Below are positions 1 through 11,413 of a stretch of 64,000 nucleotides of DNA, one piece after another (position 1 is the first letter of the stretch; every line of letters starts with the position of its first letter). Source of the stretch: Isoetes taiwanensis (lineage: Eukaryota > Streptophyta > Lycopodiopsida > Isoetales > Isoetaceae); the NCBI GenBank assembly GCA_021234155.1, contig JAJEKV010000014.1:14434494-14498493 (forward strand), in the 5' to 3' direction. The notes beneath the pieces are model-generated. The model worked only from the letters and a program-made list of their open reading frames with translations. It was not told the DNA's origin and ran no database searches. The position numbers and the translations under genes were made by a program.

Positions 1-31
1 GAAGGAATTCCTGAGCAATATAAGAGAAGAA

Positions 32-376
32 TTGATGAATGAAATGAGGAAATTAATGGCATTAGAGATGGAAAAAGAGGTGGAGAAAATTCGTACAGAG
101 TTAAAGGGGGAAATTCAGAATTTGAGGAATGAAGCAGACGCTGTCAATGCCGTTAGTGGGCAGTTTGAATCTATATCTATGCAGGCAGCAGTGAATGATG
201 CAGTGAAGGATGCTCTGGAAGATAAAGTATCAGCTATCTTAGATGGACATGAGCGTAAGAATAACCTGCGTATTGCAGGACTTGATGAAGAAGACGGTGA
301 GAATACCCAAAGCGTAGTGGAGACCTTCCTGCAAGATCATCTGCAGCTCCAACCGAATGTCTGTGATGCATTTTGA
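32..376 (+). pseudogene. LINE-A ORF1 fragment (L1 ORF1p-like coiled coil)
   Basis: A 114-codon frame rich in E, K and L in its first 45 residues reads as a coiled coil. It is followed by RKNNLRIAGLDEEDGE (about residues 75-90), which resembles the conserved RNNLRIxGLPE-type motif at the start of the RNA-binding domain of L1-type ORF1 proteins. The frame stops just after that motif, so most of the RNA-binding domain is missing or out of frame. In live elements this protein trimerises and coats element RNA. Here it is probably the inner part of a longer ORF1 that begins before the window. The family call rests on one motif plus position upstream of the endonuclease. Confidence 0.6.
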
Positions 377-599
377 GTAGGAAAAAAATGAGATCAGCCA
401 CGGCAAATCATTGTAAAATTTAAGTGACAGGGCGCAGGTGCTTAGGCAGAGAAGGCTTTTGAAGGGGAGGAAAATATGGATAAATGAGGATTTCACTAAG
501 GAACAGTATGAGGATCATAAGATTGAGATACAAAAGTTCAAAGAAGCCCGTGCCAGTCAGAAAAAGGTTTACTGGAGAAAGGGGAAGGTGGTCATCGTT

Positions 600-1953
600 C
601 AATAGGGACTCGAGGCCTTCAGGTTTGGAGTATGGAACATAAACAAGCTGAATGATGCCAAAGCTCAAGGTATGACTCCAATTTTAGATGATTTAGATGC
701 AATTTGTTTTCTGGAAACACATGAACATGAGGAATGTGGCCTGCCGGAATTGAATGGTTTTCAATTAGTCTCTTCACTATGGAATGCTCGTTTTGGAAAT
801 GGGCCTAAAGGGAATGGGGGGATTGCGTGCTATGTCAGACATGAGTATATCTCAATGCTGAAGGAACTAAAAACAGATCCCATAACCAATATATATCGGT
901 TGGAAATGCAAAGAGGTGATGTTAAAAATGCATATTGTTGTTTGCTATTTTGCTCCCATGGATAAGAAGGTATAAAAGGGCTGATTTAGGCGGTAATGAC
1001 CCATTCTATCACATTGGCGGGGATATAGTGCATTACCTCTCTTGGTGATGTCCTACTAGTAGGCTGCGACTTTAATGCTAGAACCTGCAAATGCTCGGTG
1101 AGATAATAGGGAATGAAGGTGAAATCTTGGTTTAATGAGTTGGATGAAAAAAGAAATGGAGGAATTGGGATGGAGCCGATCTTCCAAAGATACTGCACGG
1201 ATGACCTCTATGGGTAAGCAATTGCTTGCATTATGCACTAGTTTTGATTTTCGCATTTGCAATAGATTAAATAGATTTCCTGGTTCAAATGTATTGACCT
1301 GCAAGGAAAAAAGTGTGGTAGACTATCTGATCGGGAATGAAAGTGCTATTAAAAGTATACGCAGTTTCACAATAGGTGAAGGCAGGACAGAATCAGATCA
1401 CAACCCGCTGCTATTTTCTATTATAACAAAGAAGACAGTTACAGAAAGGCCTTTGGAATTGTCTGCATCACTTGGATACAGGGTAGACAGCCGAAAACAA
1501 GAGAAGTTCAGATTAATGATGGAGAAAATAACTCTGCAAGATCATGATGATGTCTCTGATATGAATGATTGTCTTACCAAAGTATTATTGCAAACAGCTC
1601 AGTTATGTTTCCGCTCAAACAGGGCAGCAAAGGGATTACCGTGTAATTCCTGGTTTGATATAGATTGCAAGCAAGCACGTCAAAAATTTGTTGAAGCACC
1701 AGAATGTGATAAAAAACAAATGCTGTTAGAATATAGAAGGATGGTCAGGAGGAAAAAGAGAGCTTATATGAAAGCTAGGCAGGAGAGACTTCTCAGGGAA
1801 TGGATAACGCACCCAAAAAGCTTTTGGAATAAGATGAAAGTGCAGAAAAAACAGGAATTTAGTTTGCCATGTGATGTGTTGATTAATCATGTGCGTATGC
1901 TGTACCATAAACCGGGCATACATGAGCTTTCATCCCCCAAAATGAAAGTGTAG
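600..1953 (+). pseudogene. LINE-A ORF2 endonuclease (exonuclease-endonuclease-phosphatase) remnant
   Basis: Two frames carry the two halves of an APE-like endonuclease, the enzyme that nicks target DNA for LINE insertion. The first (672-965) has FLETHEHE with the catalytic glutamate and GGIACYVR. The second (1135-1953) has LLALCTSFDFRICN, VVDYLI and, at about 1393-1410, SDHNPL, the SDH box that closes the fold. The 965-1135 stretch between them is out of frame and includes a GCDFNAR-like GDFN box near 1060-1080. The rest of the second frame is the basic, lysine-rich linker to the reverse transcriptase. The domain order is certain; the enzyme cannot be made as it stands. Confidence 0.75.
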
Positions 1954-3870
1954 GCAGCTTTTACCGTGGAGGACATGTCGTGATGGTATTAAGCCTATCT
2001 AATGGTAAAGGCATCGGACAATATGGGCTTAGTGGCTGAACTAGTAAAGTGGGCGGGGTTCCATTGTAGAGTATATTACTCACATGTTCAATAAAAGTGC
2101 TCTGCGCAGAATTTCCGAATGGCAATGCAATAGGGTGGTGCCGGTACCTAAAGGTGGGAGCGGTTTGGATGTGAATAACTACCGAACAATTATGGTAAGT
2201 AACCGTGGGCAAAACTATTTGCTCTTTGTTGTTGAGAAGAAATTGAGTTCTTGGAGAGGAGAATAAAGTGAGAGCCAGGGGCAAAAGGGGTTTTGGCCAC
2301 ATCACTCTACCCACGGACGAGATGGTGACTCACGCGCCATTGTGGAAAATGTGAAAGGAAAGAAGAAACCACTATTCTTGGCATTTGTGGATTATACCAA
2401 GGCATTTGACACGGTGCTTGGCGTGATAAATTGTGGGTGAGAATGGATGCTTTGAATGTCCCAACGGAATTGAGGCGGCGATGCGATGTTTGTATGATAA
2501 AGTTCTAGTAGAGCTATCTCGGCCATGGAATGATATCTGCAGGAAGGATCGTACACGTAACATTAGATAAAGCGGGGATGTCCTCTTTCCCCTACTCTAT
2601 TAGGTCTTTTTATAGCGAATTAGAGGATTGATTGTGTATAATGGTGGTCCGGAGCTCCTTTGAAAAGCATGTGATCTCCCTCTGTTATATGGGATGATGT
2701 GGTCTTAATAGCTAGGACTAAGCGAGGGGGTTGGACACTCATCTTGAAATTGCGAGTGCGATGCGTGATAGAAACGGGTTTGGAGGTGAACATATCTAAA
2801 ACTAAGGTGATGGTGGTTGGCACCGGAGCAAAACATGTTTTCTATTATAAAGGGACACCGGTGGAGACGATAACTTCCTTCAAATATTTAGGGTTATATT
2901 TGAAAGCGACTATATAGATGGAACATGTGCATTGAGCAAAGGTATGATAATGGGTTTAAAGCCTTGTCTTAAGTGCAAAAGCTATGTAAGAAGAATCACT
3001 TGTGGGATTGGGATATGAAGAAGACACTTTTAAGACTTTGGTCCAAACCTTTGTACTCTATGGATGTGAGGTGTGGACTCCCGGTGTACTGACTAATCTG
3101 TGGCTCTTAGTTGAGAAGTCGCAAAAAGATTCCTACATTCCGAGCTAGGGGTCAAGTTACGAGCGCCCTATCCTATGATGTTAGCGAAGGAGGCTTGCTT
3201 CGCTAGAATGCGGTTTATATTGCACTTTGCGGTGGTACATTGCTAAGGTCCACAGTAGGGAGAGGACCGATTACCCCATGTTGCTATGCGAGCCGATGGG
3301 AGAAGGGATGGTACCATGATGCAGAAGTGTGGCTAAAAAAAAATGGAACCTTAAAGTAGAAGATTTATTGGGCAGAAAGAAGATGTCCCGCAAGTTGGTA
3401 ATAGGTCGTATGCATGGAAAAACTGTGGAGGGCACCGAGACTAAAGATGGCTTTCTATCGCACATCTTTAAATCCCACAACTTACATGAGCTAGATATTT
3501 CATCGGGATGGGGTATCAAGTTGCATTTCGTGCACGCGTGATGACATCGCATGAGGCCATTCACATTATCGAAGGTAGAGACAGTGAGATGGCATGGGGT
3601 ACCTAGATCGAGGCGTAGTATATGTGAAATGTGTTGGTGAACACATAGAGGATGAGTACCACACTACGCTTTCTTGTTGTCCATCTTACGAGGATATCGC
3701 GTAGATATGACATATGTCTTGGTATCATTACTGAATCTATTTGAGCTCCCAGAGCAAGAAAATAGGTAATTTTATATCGATGTACTTGGCGTAGAAAGTT
3801 ATACCAAGAAGGTGAGATCACGATATGGTTACTATAGTGATTCACACTCGAGAGAGTGAGTAGCGGTACA
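1954..3870 (+). pseudogene. LINE-A reverse transcriptase and C-terminal tail, multiply frameshifted
   Basis: Reverse transcriptase blocks appear in order across shifting frames: NGKASDN (about 2000), PKGGSGLDVNNYRTIMV (2145-2195), FVDYTKAFDTV (about 2385-2415), DDVVLIA (about 2694-2712, with one extra base before the first D), NISKTKVMVVG (about 2790) and FKYLGLYL (about 2880-2903). Downstream come LYGCEVWTPG and a C/H-rich piece near 3640-3700. The order matches LINE ORF2, which copies element RNA at the nicked target. At least six frame changes make it non-functional. Long unrelated frames on the opposite strand were ignored. Confidence 0.75.
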
Positions 3871-3964
3871 TCCATCGATGATGCCCGATGGAAATTTATG
3901 ATGTATGTTGCTTTTTGTGGGTCTTATAGGCTGTTGGGCCTCGACAAAGGCAGTAATAAACACT

Positions 3965-4434
3965 TCACTTCACTTCTTTTCCCTTTTTTCTCACCTTTCC
4001 CACTTCTCTTTCCCCCTTCCCTCTTTCTCCTTTTCTTGTCTTTTTTTTGTCTCTTTCCTTCCCCCCCCTTTTTTTTTTTTTCCTTTCCCTTTCCCCTTTT
4101 TTCCCTTTCCCTTTTCCCTTTCCTTCTTCCTCCCTTTTTCCTTCTTTTTTCTTCCTTTTCTTCCCCTTTCTTTTCCTTCTTTTTTTCCCTTTCCTTTTCC
4201 CTCTTTTTTTTCCCTCTTGCCCTTTTTCCTTGCATTGTTCCATTCCCTCTTTTCCCTTTTTGTCCCGGTGTCATTTTTTTCCTTCCCTTTCTCCCTTCCT
4301 TCCTTTTCTTTTCCTTTCTCTTGTCCCATGCCTTTTTTTTATCCTTTCCCTCTTTCCCTTTTCCCTCGTGTTTTTGCTTTTCACTTTTTTAACCTTTCCT
4401 CCTCCCTTTTTCCTTTCTCTTTCCCCTTAAAAGA
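3965..4434. repeat. GA/CT-rich repeat, full-length copy (pyrimidine on + strand)
   Basis: About 470 bp made almost wholly of C and T on the plus strand. It is not a simple microsatellite: irregular words such as the one containing ATGACACCGGGACAAAAAGG (minus strand, near 4280) recur in the same order at 21389-21593, and other parts match 19555-19654 and 26607-26780. It gives several long open frames on both strands that are composition artefacts, with no coding evidence. Confidence 0.75.
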
Positions 4435-4607
4435 TCAAAACATGACCAATCATGGTGGTGGGAAGTCATGCTATAAATCTCGGCCTCTGGATGAAATCAG
4501 GTGAGCAGTCGTTCAAATTAGGGTTTGATTCATGACATAATGATATGGTTATTCCTATTACTGTAACATGGTTTATCATAGTTGATAGTTTTCTACATCA
4601 TGGTTTT

Positions 4608-4877
4608 GGATACCAATAGTAGCCTCTCATGTTGGATTTCTAACATAAAATAGTTAGGGTCGGTACACATACGATAAACATATTGGAGGTGTAATGTATG
4701 CAGTGATGCAGGGAGAGAAAGACGAGTGTACCCATTCTTTTACAAATAATGTAGCCATATACAAAGGGTTTTTCATATGGAACTGTCGTATACAATGGGT
4801 TTTTTGGCAATCTAAGGGACGCACATGGCATATATACATATAATAGAGGTGAATCCCCTAGGACTATGGTATCCAAA
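4608..4877. mobile_element. Short TIR element, copy 1 (inside arm 1)
   Basis: About 270 bp bounded by inverted GGATACCA(A)TAGT ends. The right edge carries AGGTGAATCCCC. The last 100 bp resemble the right terminal region of the 2.8-kb TIR transposon at 33488-36276, including the ATGGGTTTT and GGTGAATCCCC words, which suggests a shared transposon family. No coding sequence. The same copy, duplicated with the arm, is at 19077-19350. Confidence 0.5.
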
Positions 4878-4879
4878 GG

Positions 4880-6930
4880 GTTTATTTCATCCTCAATTTC
4901 TTGTCCCTTATCAGCATTTGTTTGCTTCAAAGCTTTACTATGTTTGTTTTTCTTGCCTAATGGATCACTCTTACCCTTGCAAAGATCTGAAGAGTCAAGA
5001 ATTGTTGATTTTTCTTAGCTAAGCTTTTGGCATCCACAATGATTTCATTCAGAGTATCATGCAGATTTCTGATTTTATCCTTGTCCATGCTTGTCTTTTT
5101 TGTCGTACTTTCATGATTTTGTAACACCTTAACCACCTGAGATGTATTTTATCCCTTGCTAGGTATCTTCCCAATTGAAGCACTTTCCTTGTTTTGAGCT
5201 ATTTTATCCTCTTGAATTTGGGCCTCTCTTAATCTTTTTTTTCCTTTGAATTCTCTTGTAACTGCCATTGATCTTGGTCCACACAAATCTGTTGTCTTTA
5301 GAAATGATATTAGGTACACCAAAGTCATTGTTAATCTTAGAAGAGACCTGCTCAATGATTGAGCCCTTTGAGTTTTGAATCAAATGGTGACCATTGACTT
5401 TCGACCAGTCGTGGTCTACACAGTATGCCTCGATTGACTTCTTTGGTTGTCTTGACAATTAACAGATAGATTGACAGGTTGACTTTCCATCTACCTAGAA
5501 ATATCCAATTTTTTTTTTGCAATTTTCATACCAAAAGTGCCTGACTGTACAAGTCTGCAGTGAGGTGGCAAACCAGACCATCTTAAAGATAGATTGGCTC
5601 TTTGTCCAAAAATATCCAAAAAGGGGATCTGGAGGGGGATATCTTTTGAGATATCAAGTTGAACAAAGAAGCGAGGAGGTCTGTAAGGAGAGTATTCCGT
5701 ACAAATATAGGATCCAATTGAGTCAAAAGCATTTTTAGGGTCCTCATTCCATGGAGATGGGATTAAGGCCATGAAGAGTTGTAGAGGCCACAGAGAGCTT
5801 GTCTAAGTTAGCAATTTCTAATTTAGGGTCCCATTTGAGAAAGGAAAGCAGAAAAGATTCAAAGGTCAGGGGACTATGATTGAGGAAGAAATTAGCAGTT
5901 CTTTTGCCTCCACATTCAATCATTATGTAAGGTGACTGAAGCCAATAGATGGCATTAATCAAAATTCCTTTGTGAAGATTCAGGCAAAAGGACCAGAGCT
6001 TGTCCAATTTGATCCCATGTTTATTAACCTTCACAATCACAGAATCCACGAATCACGAAAAGAATTTAACTTTGCATGCATGCAGGAGAGATCCAAGGAA
6101 ATACCGTTAAAGATGTCGAGCTTTTTGGCACTAAAAGGAGGTTTAAAGGGTCGAATATTTCTGAGGACCTTGTTGAAAGAGTCATCTGAATGCTTCTGCT
6201 GAGTCGATCTCTTTTCACCATAAGGCATAGGCACATTATGAACAGGATCCACGATAGGTAATTGACCTCGAAATCAGGATCTTTGGAGAGATTATCCCAG
6301 CAAGGAACTTTAAAAGACAGAGGATCCATCGAAGACTGCCCATTCAAAGAGTTAGCAAAATTTCCAAAGAAAATGAAATTTTTTAGGTTTTCATGAAAAG
6401 ATCTTAACTGATTAAGAAGCTTGGGATCAGAAGGCGCAAAATCAGCAAAGGCGTGAAGAATAGAGAGGAATTTAGGGTAATCTCCACCTTTTAAATTCCA
6501 TTACAAAAGAACCAGGGGAAAACTATAAAGGCACGAGAAAAATGGGCGTGGCGCAGGAGGGAAAATCAAGGGGCAAAAAAAAAAAAGCAGGGTAAAGAAC
6601 CTATCTATGATTAAGAAGATGGAGAGCCAATTCACAGCCAAATTGCAAGAATCAGAGCATCATAAGCATGAAGCATTGCTCATAGTACACCTTGACAACA
6701 ATTTTTGTGTCAATCCTGTCACAATGCACATTAAAGATGCCTGATGCCGCAATTGCTTTGTTGCCAATGAATTCCTGCAACCAAGATTAAATAATTTGAA
6801 CTTCAAATTCAATTGAACTCGGCACAAAGGAGTATTCCGGAAGGAATAGATCTTCAGGAAAATGCTAGTTAAAATTAGAGAATTCCACAAGTTCGAAGGT
6901 GTTCCTTTCAAGAAACCACAAGTGGGTTTT
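4880..6930 (-). pseudogene. LINE-C ORF1 remnant, arm 1 (DUF4283-like plus zinc-knuckle region)
   Basis: Read on the minus strand, broken frames give a plant L1 ORF1-like protein. In order they are GTPSNLWNSL (about 6900), MDPVHNVPMPYGEK (about 6250), KLDKLWSFCLNLHKGILI (about 6000), the acidic-to-basic block with PYIMIECGGK (about 5920), LHGLNP (about 5770), PPRFFVQLDISKDIPL (about 5680) and LRWSGLPPHCR (about 5590), where a CCHC knuckle is expected. This layout (DUF4283-like core, IDISK stretch, GLPxxC knuckle) fits the RNA-binding ORF1 of plant L1 LINEs, and LINE-F in this window carries a close relative at 28.0-30.1 kb. Many stops; no ORF2 is attached. Confidence 0.65.
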
Positions 6931-7849
6931 GAATTGTGCTTGATAATTGTGAAAATTCGATATTCATATGTAGCTCTTGGACGAGGGAATCATGTGGAAT
7001 GCAAGCCCCTACAAGCCAAGGGCAAGCTTGATCCACCAATTCGATTCAAAACCTTCCTGAATCAGCAAAACATATCAAGAAATGTGTTTGAATCACATAA
7101 GACAAACAAATCAAGAAAGATGGTGCTCAAAGCTGACGTGTCCATCCGTTTCCATATTCTAGAGAAATTGGTCCATTGTTGACTAGTCACCTCCTTCGAG
7201 TATCTAGATATAGTTGGGGCAAAGTGTTTCCAAACATTACTTTAGTGCATAAACGTCATTAAGTTCCGCAAATGAACTTACATATTCCTAAAGGACAGTA
7301 CCACCTATTTGGGGTTTGGAGACGATATATAGGTTCTGCACCCGTGGGATCTTGAGCATCATGTGAAGTAATTCAGTAATGACCAATGTCAGGCGAAGGA
7401 CCATAAATATGTGCCTTATTGAAGGTCTCAACTTTGCAAAACCAAAGTGGTGGCAATGGGTGCAGCCTTACCATAATATCAACACAAAGATTTTAATATG
7501 ACAATTAATTGACTTGTTCTCCACAAATATGTTTTGAAACATACTACTTCGATTGACATTTGTTTATAAGCCCTTCCAAATGGAACTTTATAATTCCAGT
7601 TTAACCAAAGGGATAGACGTGTAAAAGTAGATATCTTTCTTTCTTTCTTTCTTTCTTTCAGAGAAGAATATAATATTAATATTACAAGAAATTTATCGCG
7701 GCGGGAACATTTCTCTTTACCGACTAGGTATGAGTTTCAAAATGCAAGTACTATGAACATGCCTTTGCCACAAAAAAAGAGCACGGCGAGGGCATTTCAG
7801 GATGAAACTTTTCCAAAAACAACCCATTGATCATTGATTAGTCAAGTTG
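6931..7849. other. No gene recognised; contains a CTTT microsatellite
   Basis: The first 250 bp may continue the LINE-C 5' region on the minus strand, but no motif could be named. The 106-codon plus-strand frame at 6862-7182 looks like a chance opening opposite the LINE remnant. A (CTTT)6 tract lies at 7635-7659. The rest is AT-rich with no coding signal on either strand. Confidence 0.5.
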
Positions 7850-8530
7850 AATGCCATCCAGCAGAAGCGGGTATGCTTCCACTAGAGGTGGAGGCTCTTT
7901 GTAGGACCGTAACTTATGTTAATAGGGTACTACATATGGAGCATGATAGATTTTTCTAAATTGGCTCTAGTCAGTCTATATGTAAAAATTTTCGGTATTT
8001 TGCTATTAAACAATGGGCACAAATATAGTTGAATAATGCAATTTGGCCTACATCACTTAAATTTCAAGAGGTTCATACACAAATTTTTGGAATAGTTGTA
8101 AAGAGAATGTGGATACTTGAGTTAGAAGAAGATGTTAAAAAGAAGTTTTACCTGACAAGCTAAATGACTTACGAGAGTATAGAGAACAACAGTATCTTCT
8201 TTCCCATATAGATAGAAGAAACTGAATGCTCATTTCTCAACTAAGGCTATCTTCACGTACACTTCATATAGAGACTAGAAGATGGAATGGTACCCCTCGT
8301 TTTCAGAGGTTTTGTCCTGGATGTTTAGAGCTAGAAGCTAAAACAAAGAAGCATGCATTCTTGAGATGTGCTTCATATGCAGGTCTTTGAGATAGATCTA
8401 GCATTCATGCAACCACTCTAAAAGATCTTTTTAAAATGCCTAACACACCTAAGTTCATACGTGAAGGCTATCTAGAAGGAAAGATATAGTGAGCCTGTTT
8501 GAATTGATGAACGACTTTGAGTCCACTTAT
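7850..8530 (+). pseudogene. LINE-B: 3' part of a LINE of the LINE-A lineage
   Basis: Short plus-strand pieces in shifting frames match the C-terminal end of a LINE ORF2: LEVEALCRTVTYVNRVLHM near 7880-7945, LRLSSRTLHIETRRWNG near 8240-8295, then CPGC with KHAFLRCASY near 8315-8385. The last pair is the Cx2C...HxxxxC zinc-like tail that also ends LINE-A. No poly(A) tail or target duplication is visible. The downstream stretch to about 8870 may be 3' untranslated sequence. Confidence 0.65.
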
Positions 8531-8886
8531 GCTTTAGAATGATCGTCTTGAACGAGGAAAATATGTATCTTTTTGTCATAGAGGTCTAGGGGAATAAATG
8601 GCTTGATCAATACATTTACACTTACATTATTGAAATAGGTATGGTGTCACTTGATGCCTACAATACTAGTTAACACCATGGGTGTTCACCGGAATGATCC
8701 CAAAAGACCTATGTAATAATAACTTTAGTGTTCTAGCAATATCAACCTTGATTTTGTATAAGTGAAGCAAAATCGATGGGGAGGGAGACATGGCTTATTT
8801 ATAAAATGAGAATGGGTGACTTGTTTGTTGATCATTATCTATATTCAAACAAAATAGATACCACCACATGGCGACTTGAACCACGG

Positions 8887-9880
8887 TCATAATGAATGTC
8901 GACCCCTTGATTTTGTCCGCAACTTCACCGCAAAATTTTGGCTCTTCTTTTTCAAGGCCCTCTCAAGAGTAAAGCGGACAAACCTCCGCGACTTTGATAT
9001 TTTCTCCAATGCTCGAATTGTTTGTTTTATCAAGTCTCTCAAAAGAATGCTATCATCCTTGATAAATGGCTGTTCAAGCAAACAAAGGTCCCCCAACCTC
9101 TTTGACATCGACCATCAACAATTTTTCTCTAATTTGCTACGGCTTGCTTTGTAAATCTTCTCTTTGCATTTCAAGTTCAAGGCGTTCCTTTTGCCTAACA
9201 TCTGAAGATATGTAGTCCAATGAAATAAAGCGAAACAGGGGTTTGCAACTCCTTGCATTGCAAGGTCTTCAAGGAGCTGCTTAAATATTTCTCCTCTAGC
9301 AACAAAATCAGTTTTAGAATTTACCTCTATTAGTACACCTATACGAGAATCATGCATGTAACTTCCAAACGGCTCCTTCATTTTGCTATTCTATTTTTGC
9401 CTTTTGTCATGCACTTGCAAGACTCTTTCTGAGATATTCTCGAGCCTTTTCATAATCATCCCCAGAATCAAGAAGTGCTCACTTGCAATCCATCATGCCT
9501 GTTCCTGCTTCCTCCCGCAGTTGCTTCACCATGGCAGCTGAAATGACAACATCATACGGTCCTCCATTAGCAATTTCAGCTGACTCTTCATCAATCATTC
9601 CTTTGGCAGCATCTGTCTTTACTTCCACAGATGTCCCCTGAATTGACTCTTTTGGTTTTGTTTGGGCTGCTACTTCTGCAGCAAAATCATGCTCCCTTTT
9701 CTCTAAGCCTTCTCCTAGAATAAAACGTGCAAACCTCCTAATACGGATAGTGACAACAACAAACAAAAATTGTGCCAAACGAGCAATAGGCATTACCATA
9801 TCAATGGACTTTGTAACGAGCAGATAATTCAACATATCTGGATGACTATGTGTATAGAGCTTGTCCATTAGCATTACCTA
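8887..9880 (-). pseudogene. Plastid-type translation elongation factor Ts, broken
   Basis: EF-Ts is the nucleotide-exchange factor for EF-Tu. The minus-strand pieces follow the order of the plastid EF-Ts polyprotein: [19 protein letters not shown] and AAEVAAQTK (end of a first EF-Ts domain, about 9650-9740), a short linker, then [20 protein letters not shown] (UBA/TS-N, about 9480-9540). [14 protein letters not shown] (about 9320-9370) and KRLGDLCLLEQPFIKDDS (about 9050-9105) belong to the second core domain. After GMMDC a TGA interrupts the frame, and the next codons (DDYEKAREYLRK) are followed by more stops before the HDSRIG frame. It is a pseudogene. Intron status is unclear, so a processed or a genomic copy are both possible. 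The upstream end runs into the tandem duplication starting at about 9687. Confidence 0.85.
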
Positions 9881-11413
9881 GATAGCGAAAGGCTTCTCCA
9901 ATCTCACCACTCCTCTGCAATATTTGTGATACACTTAACTTCAGAAGGTCCACTGTGATCAAAAGACAACAACAGAGAGAATTTAGACATAACTAAATAT
10001 GAGTTTCTAAAAGTGAAAATATACTCTGCATGCATGTGCGAGCCAAATGGTAAGCAAATTTGAGTTGCACAATAAAAATTTGAAGAATAATGAGAATCGA
10101 AGACATGATTAAACAAATTTTGGAGTAAACCTATTATCTGTGCATCTATTATTCACCCACTATCATAACTGACAAACAACAAGGTTTACCTGTAAACTTC
10201 CCTTTCAAGCTTTGGCTTCAAAATTGAGCAGATATGCCGCCTATACTTAGATCACAGACCCAAAGAATATATGGACTAGAAGCCCAATTGGAGGTATTAT
10301 CATCCATCATTAGCCTTCACACCTTAGCATCAAATATTATAACTCAACTCTGTGAAACTAAAACTCCCATGTCAGCTGTACCATTGCTGAATAGCTTCTT
10401 AGATTTTGAGAAGAAGCTTGGTCTTACTGGAAAAATTGGATTCCACTAACAAGGTTTGCATTGATGGCAAAATGATGTTGTTCACATAAACACGGATTCA
10501 GTTCATATCACCTGCACTTTTACACAGATTTCCTACAGTTGTATCATGCTCCCTTTTCTCTAAGCATTCTCTTAGAACAAAATGTGCAAACCTCCTAATA
10601 CGGATCGTGACAACAACAAAAAAAAAATTGTGCCAAACAGGCAATAGGCATTACCATATCAATGGACTTTGTAACGAAAGCGTGATAATTCAACATATCC
10701 GGATGACTATGTGTATAGAGCTTGTCCATTAGCATTATCTAGATAGCAAAAGGCTTCTCCAATCTCACCACCCTCCGCAATATTTGTGATACACTTAACT
10801 TCGTAAGGTCCATTGTGATCAAAAAGACAACAACAGAGAGAATGTAGACATAACTAAATATGAGTTTCTAAAAGTGAAAATATACTCGCATGCATGTGCG
10901 AGCCAAATGGTAAGCAAATTTGAGTTGCACAATAAGAATTTGAAGAATAATGAGAATCGAAGATGGGATTAAACAAATTTTGGAGTAAACCTATTATTTG
11001 TGCATCTATTATTCACCCACTATCATAACCGACAAACAACAAGGTTTATCTATAAACTTCCCTTTCAAGCTTTGGCTTCAAAATTGAGCAGATATGCCCG
11101 CACATACTCCTGCATCTAAAGAATATATGGACTAGAAGCCCAATTGGAGGTATTATCATCCATCTTAGACTCGTACATCATTAGCCTTCACACCTTAGCA
11201 TCAAATATTATAACTCAACTCGTGGAAACTAAAACCGCCATGTCACCGTTGTACCATTGCCGTGATAGCTTCTTAGACGAAGAAGCTTGGTCTTACTTGG
11301 AAAAATTGGATTCCACTAACAAGGTTTGCATTGATGGCAAAATGATGTCGTTCACATAAACACGGATTCAGTTCATATCACCGCACTTTTACAATGCATT
11401 TCCTACGGTTGTC
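9687..11413. repeat. Tandem duplication, two units of about 850-870 bp
   Basis: Unit 1 (about 9687-10538) and unit 2 (about 10539-11413) are head-to-tail copies: both start at TCATGCTCCCTTTTCTC and end near CCTAC(A/G)GTTGT. Unit 1 starts inside the EF-Ts pseudogene, so unit 2 repeats its RIRRFA...LEKREHD codons at about 10545-10620. The remaining unit sequence gives only short, unlike frames in the two copies (for example at 10234 and 11144), so it is probably intron or flank. Small indels and substitutions separate the copies. Confidence 0.85.

Larger units (their letters stand above)
1..3870 (+). mobile_element. LINE-A: degenerate non-LTR retrotransposon, 5' end outside window
   Basis: The parts of a LINE follow each other in order on the plus strand: a coiled-coil ORF1 fragment, an endonuclease, reverse transcriptase blocks and a cysteine/histidine tail. 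Stops and frameshifts separate every block, so it is dead. The tail pieces LYGCEVWTPG (about 3050-3080) and EDEYHTTLSCCPSYED (about 3650-3700) are typical of L1/jockey-like elements with one long ORF2 and differ from the LINE-F type found later in this window. The 3' limit is approximate because no poly(A) or target duplication is visible before the pyrimidine tract at 3965. Confidence 0.8.
3965..6785. repeat. Arm 1 of a long inverted repeat (partner 17240-26780)
   Basis: This stretch reappears in reverse complement from 17240 onward with the same order of parts: purine/pyrimidine tract, about 180 bp of unique flank, a short TIR element, then LINE-C ORF1. Landmarks matched by eye are the flank at 4435-4600 against 19385-19545, the element at 4608-4877 against 19077-19350, and the LINE codons at 5500-6780 against 17240-18840. 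Arm 1 keeps about 390 bp near 5020-5400 that arm 2 has lost, and lacks a 319-bp MITE that arm 2 carries. About 10.5 kb lies between the arms. The two copies are diverged by many substitutions, so the event is not recent. Confidence 0.8.

Noticed and set aside
3856-4504. Long F/L/P/S-rich frames and K/E/R-rich frames opposite (up to 199 codons)
   Set aside because: They are translations of the polypyrimidine/polypurine repeat; all six frames are open from composition alone.
8887-9880. Bacterial tsf or an organelle-derived insertion
   Set aside because: The repeat layout and linker match the nuclear-encoded plant plastid EF-Ts polyprotein, and no plastid or mitochondrial neighbours are present.
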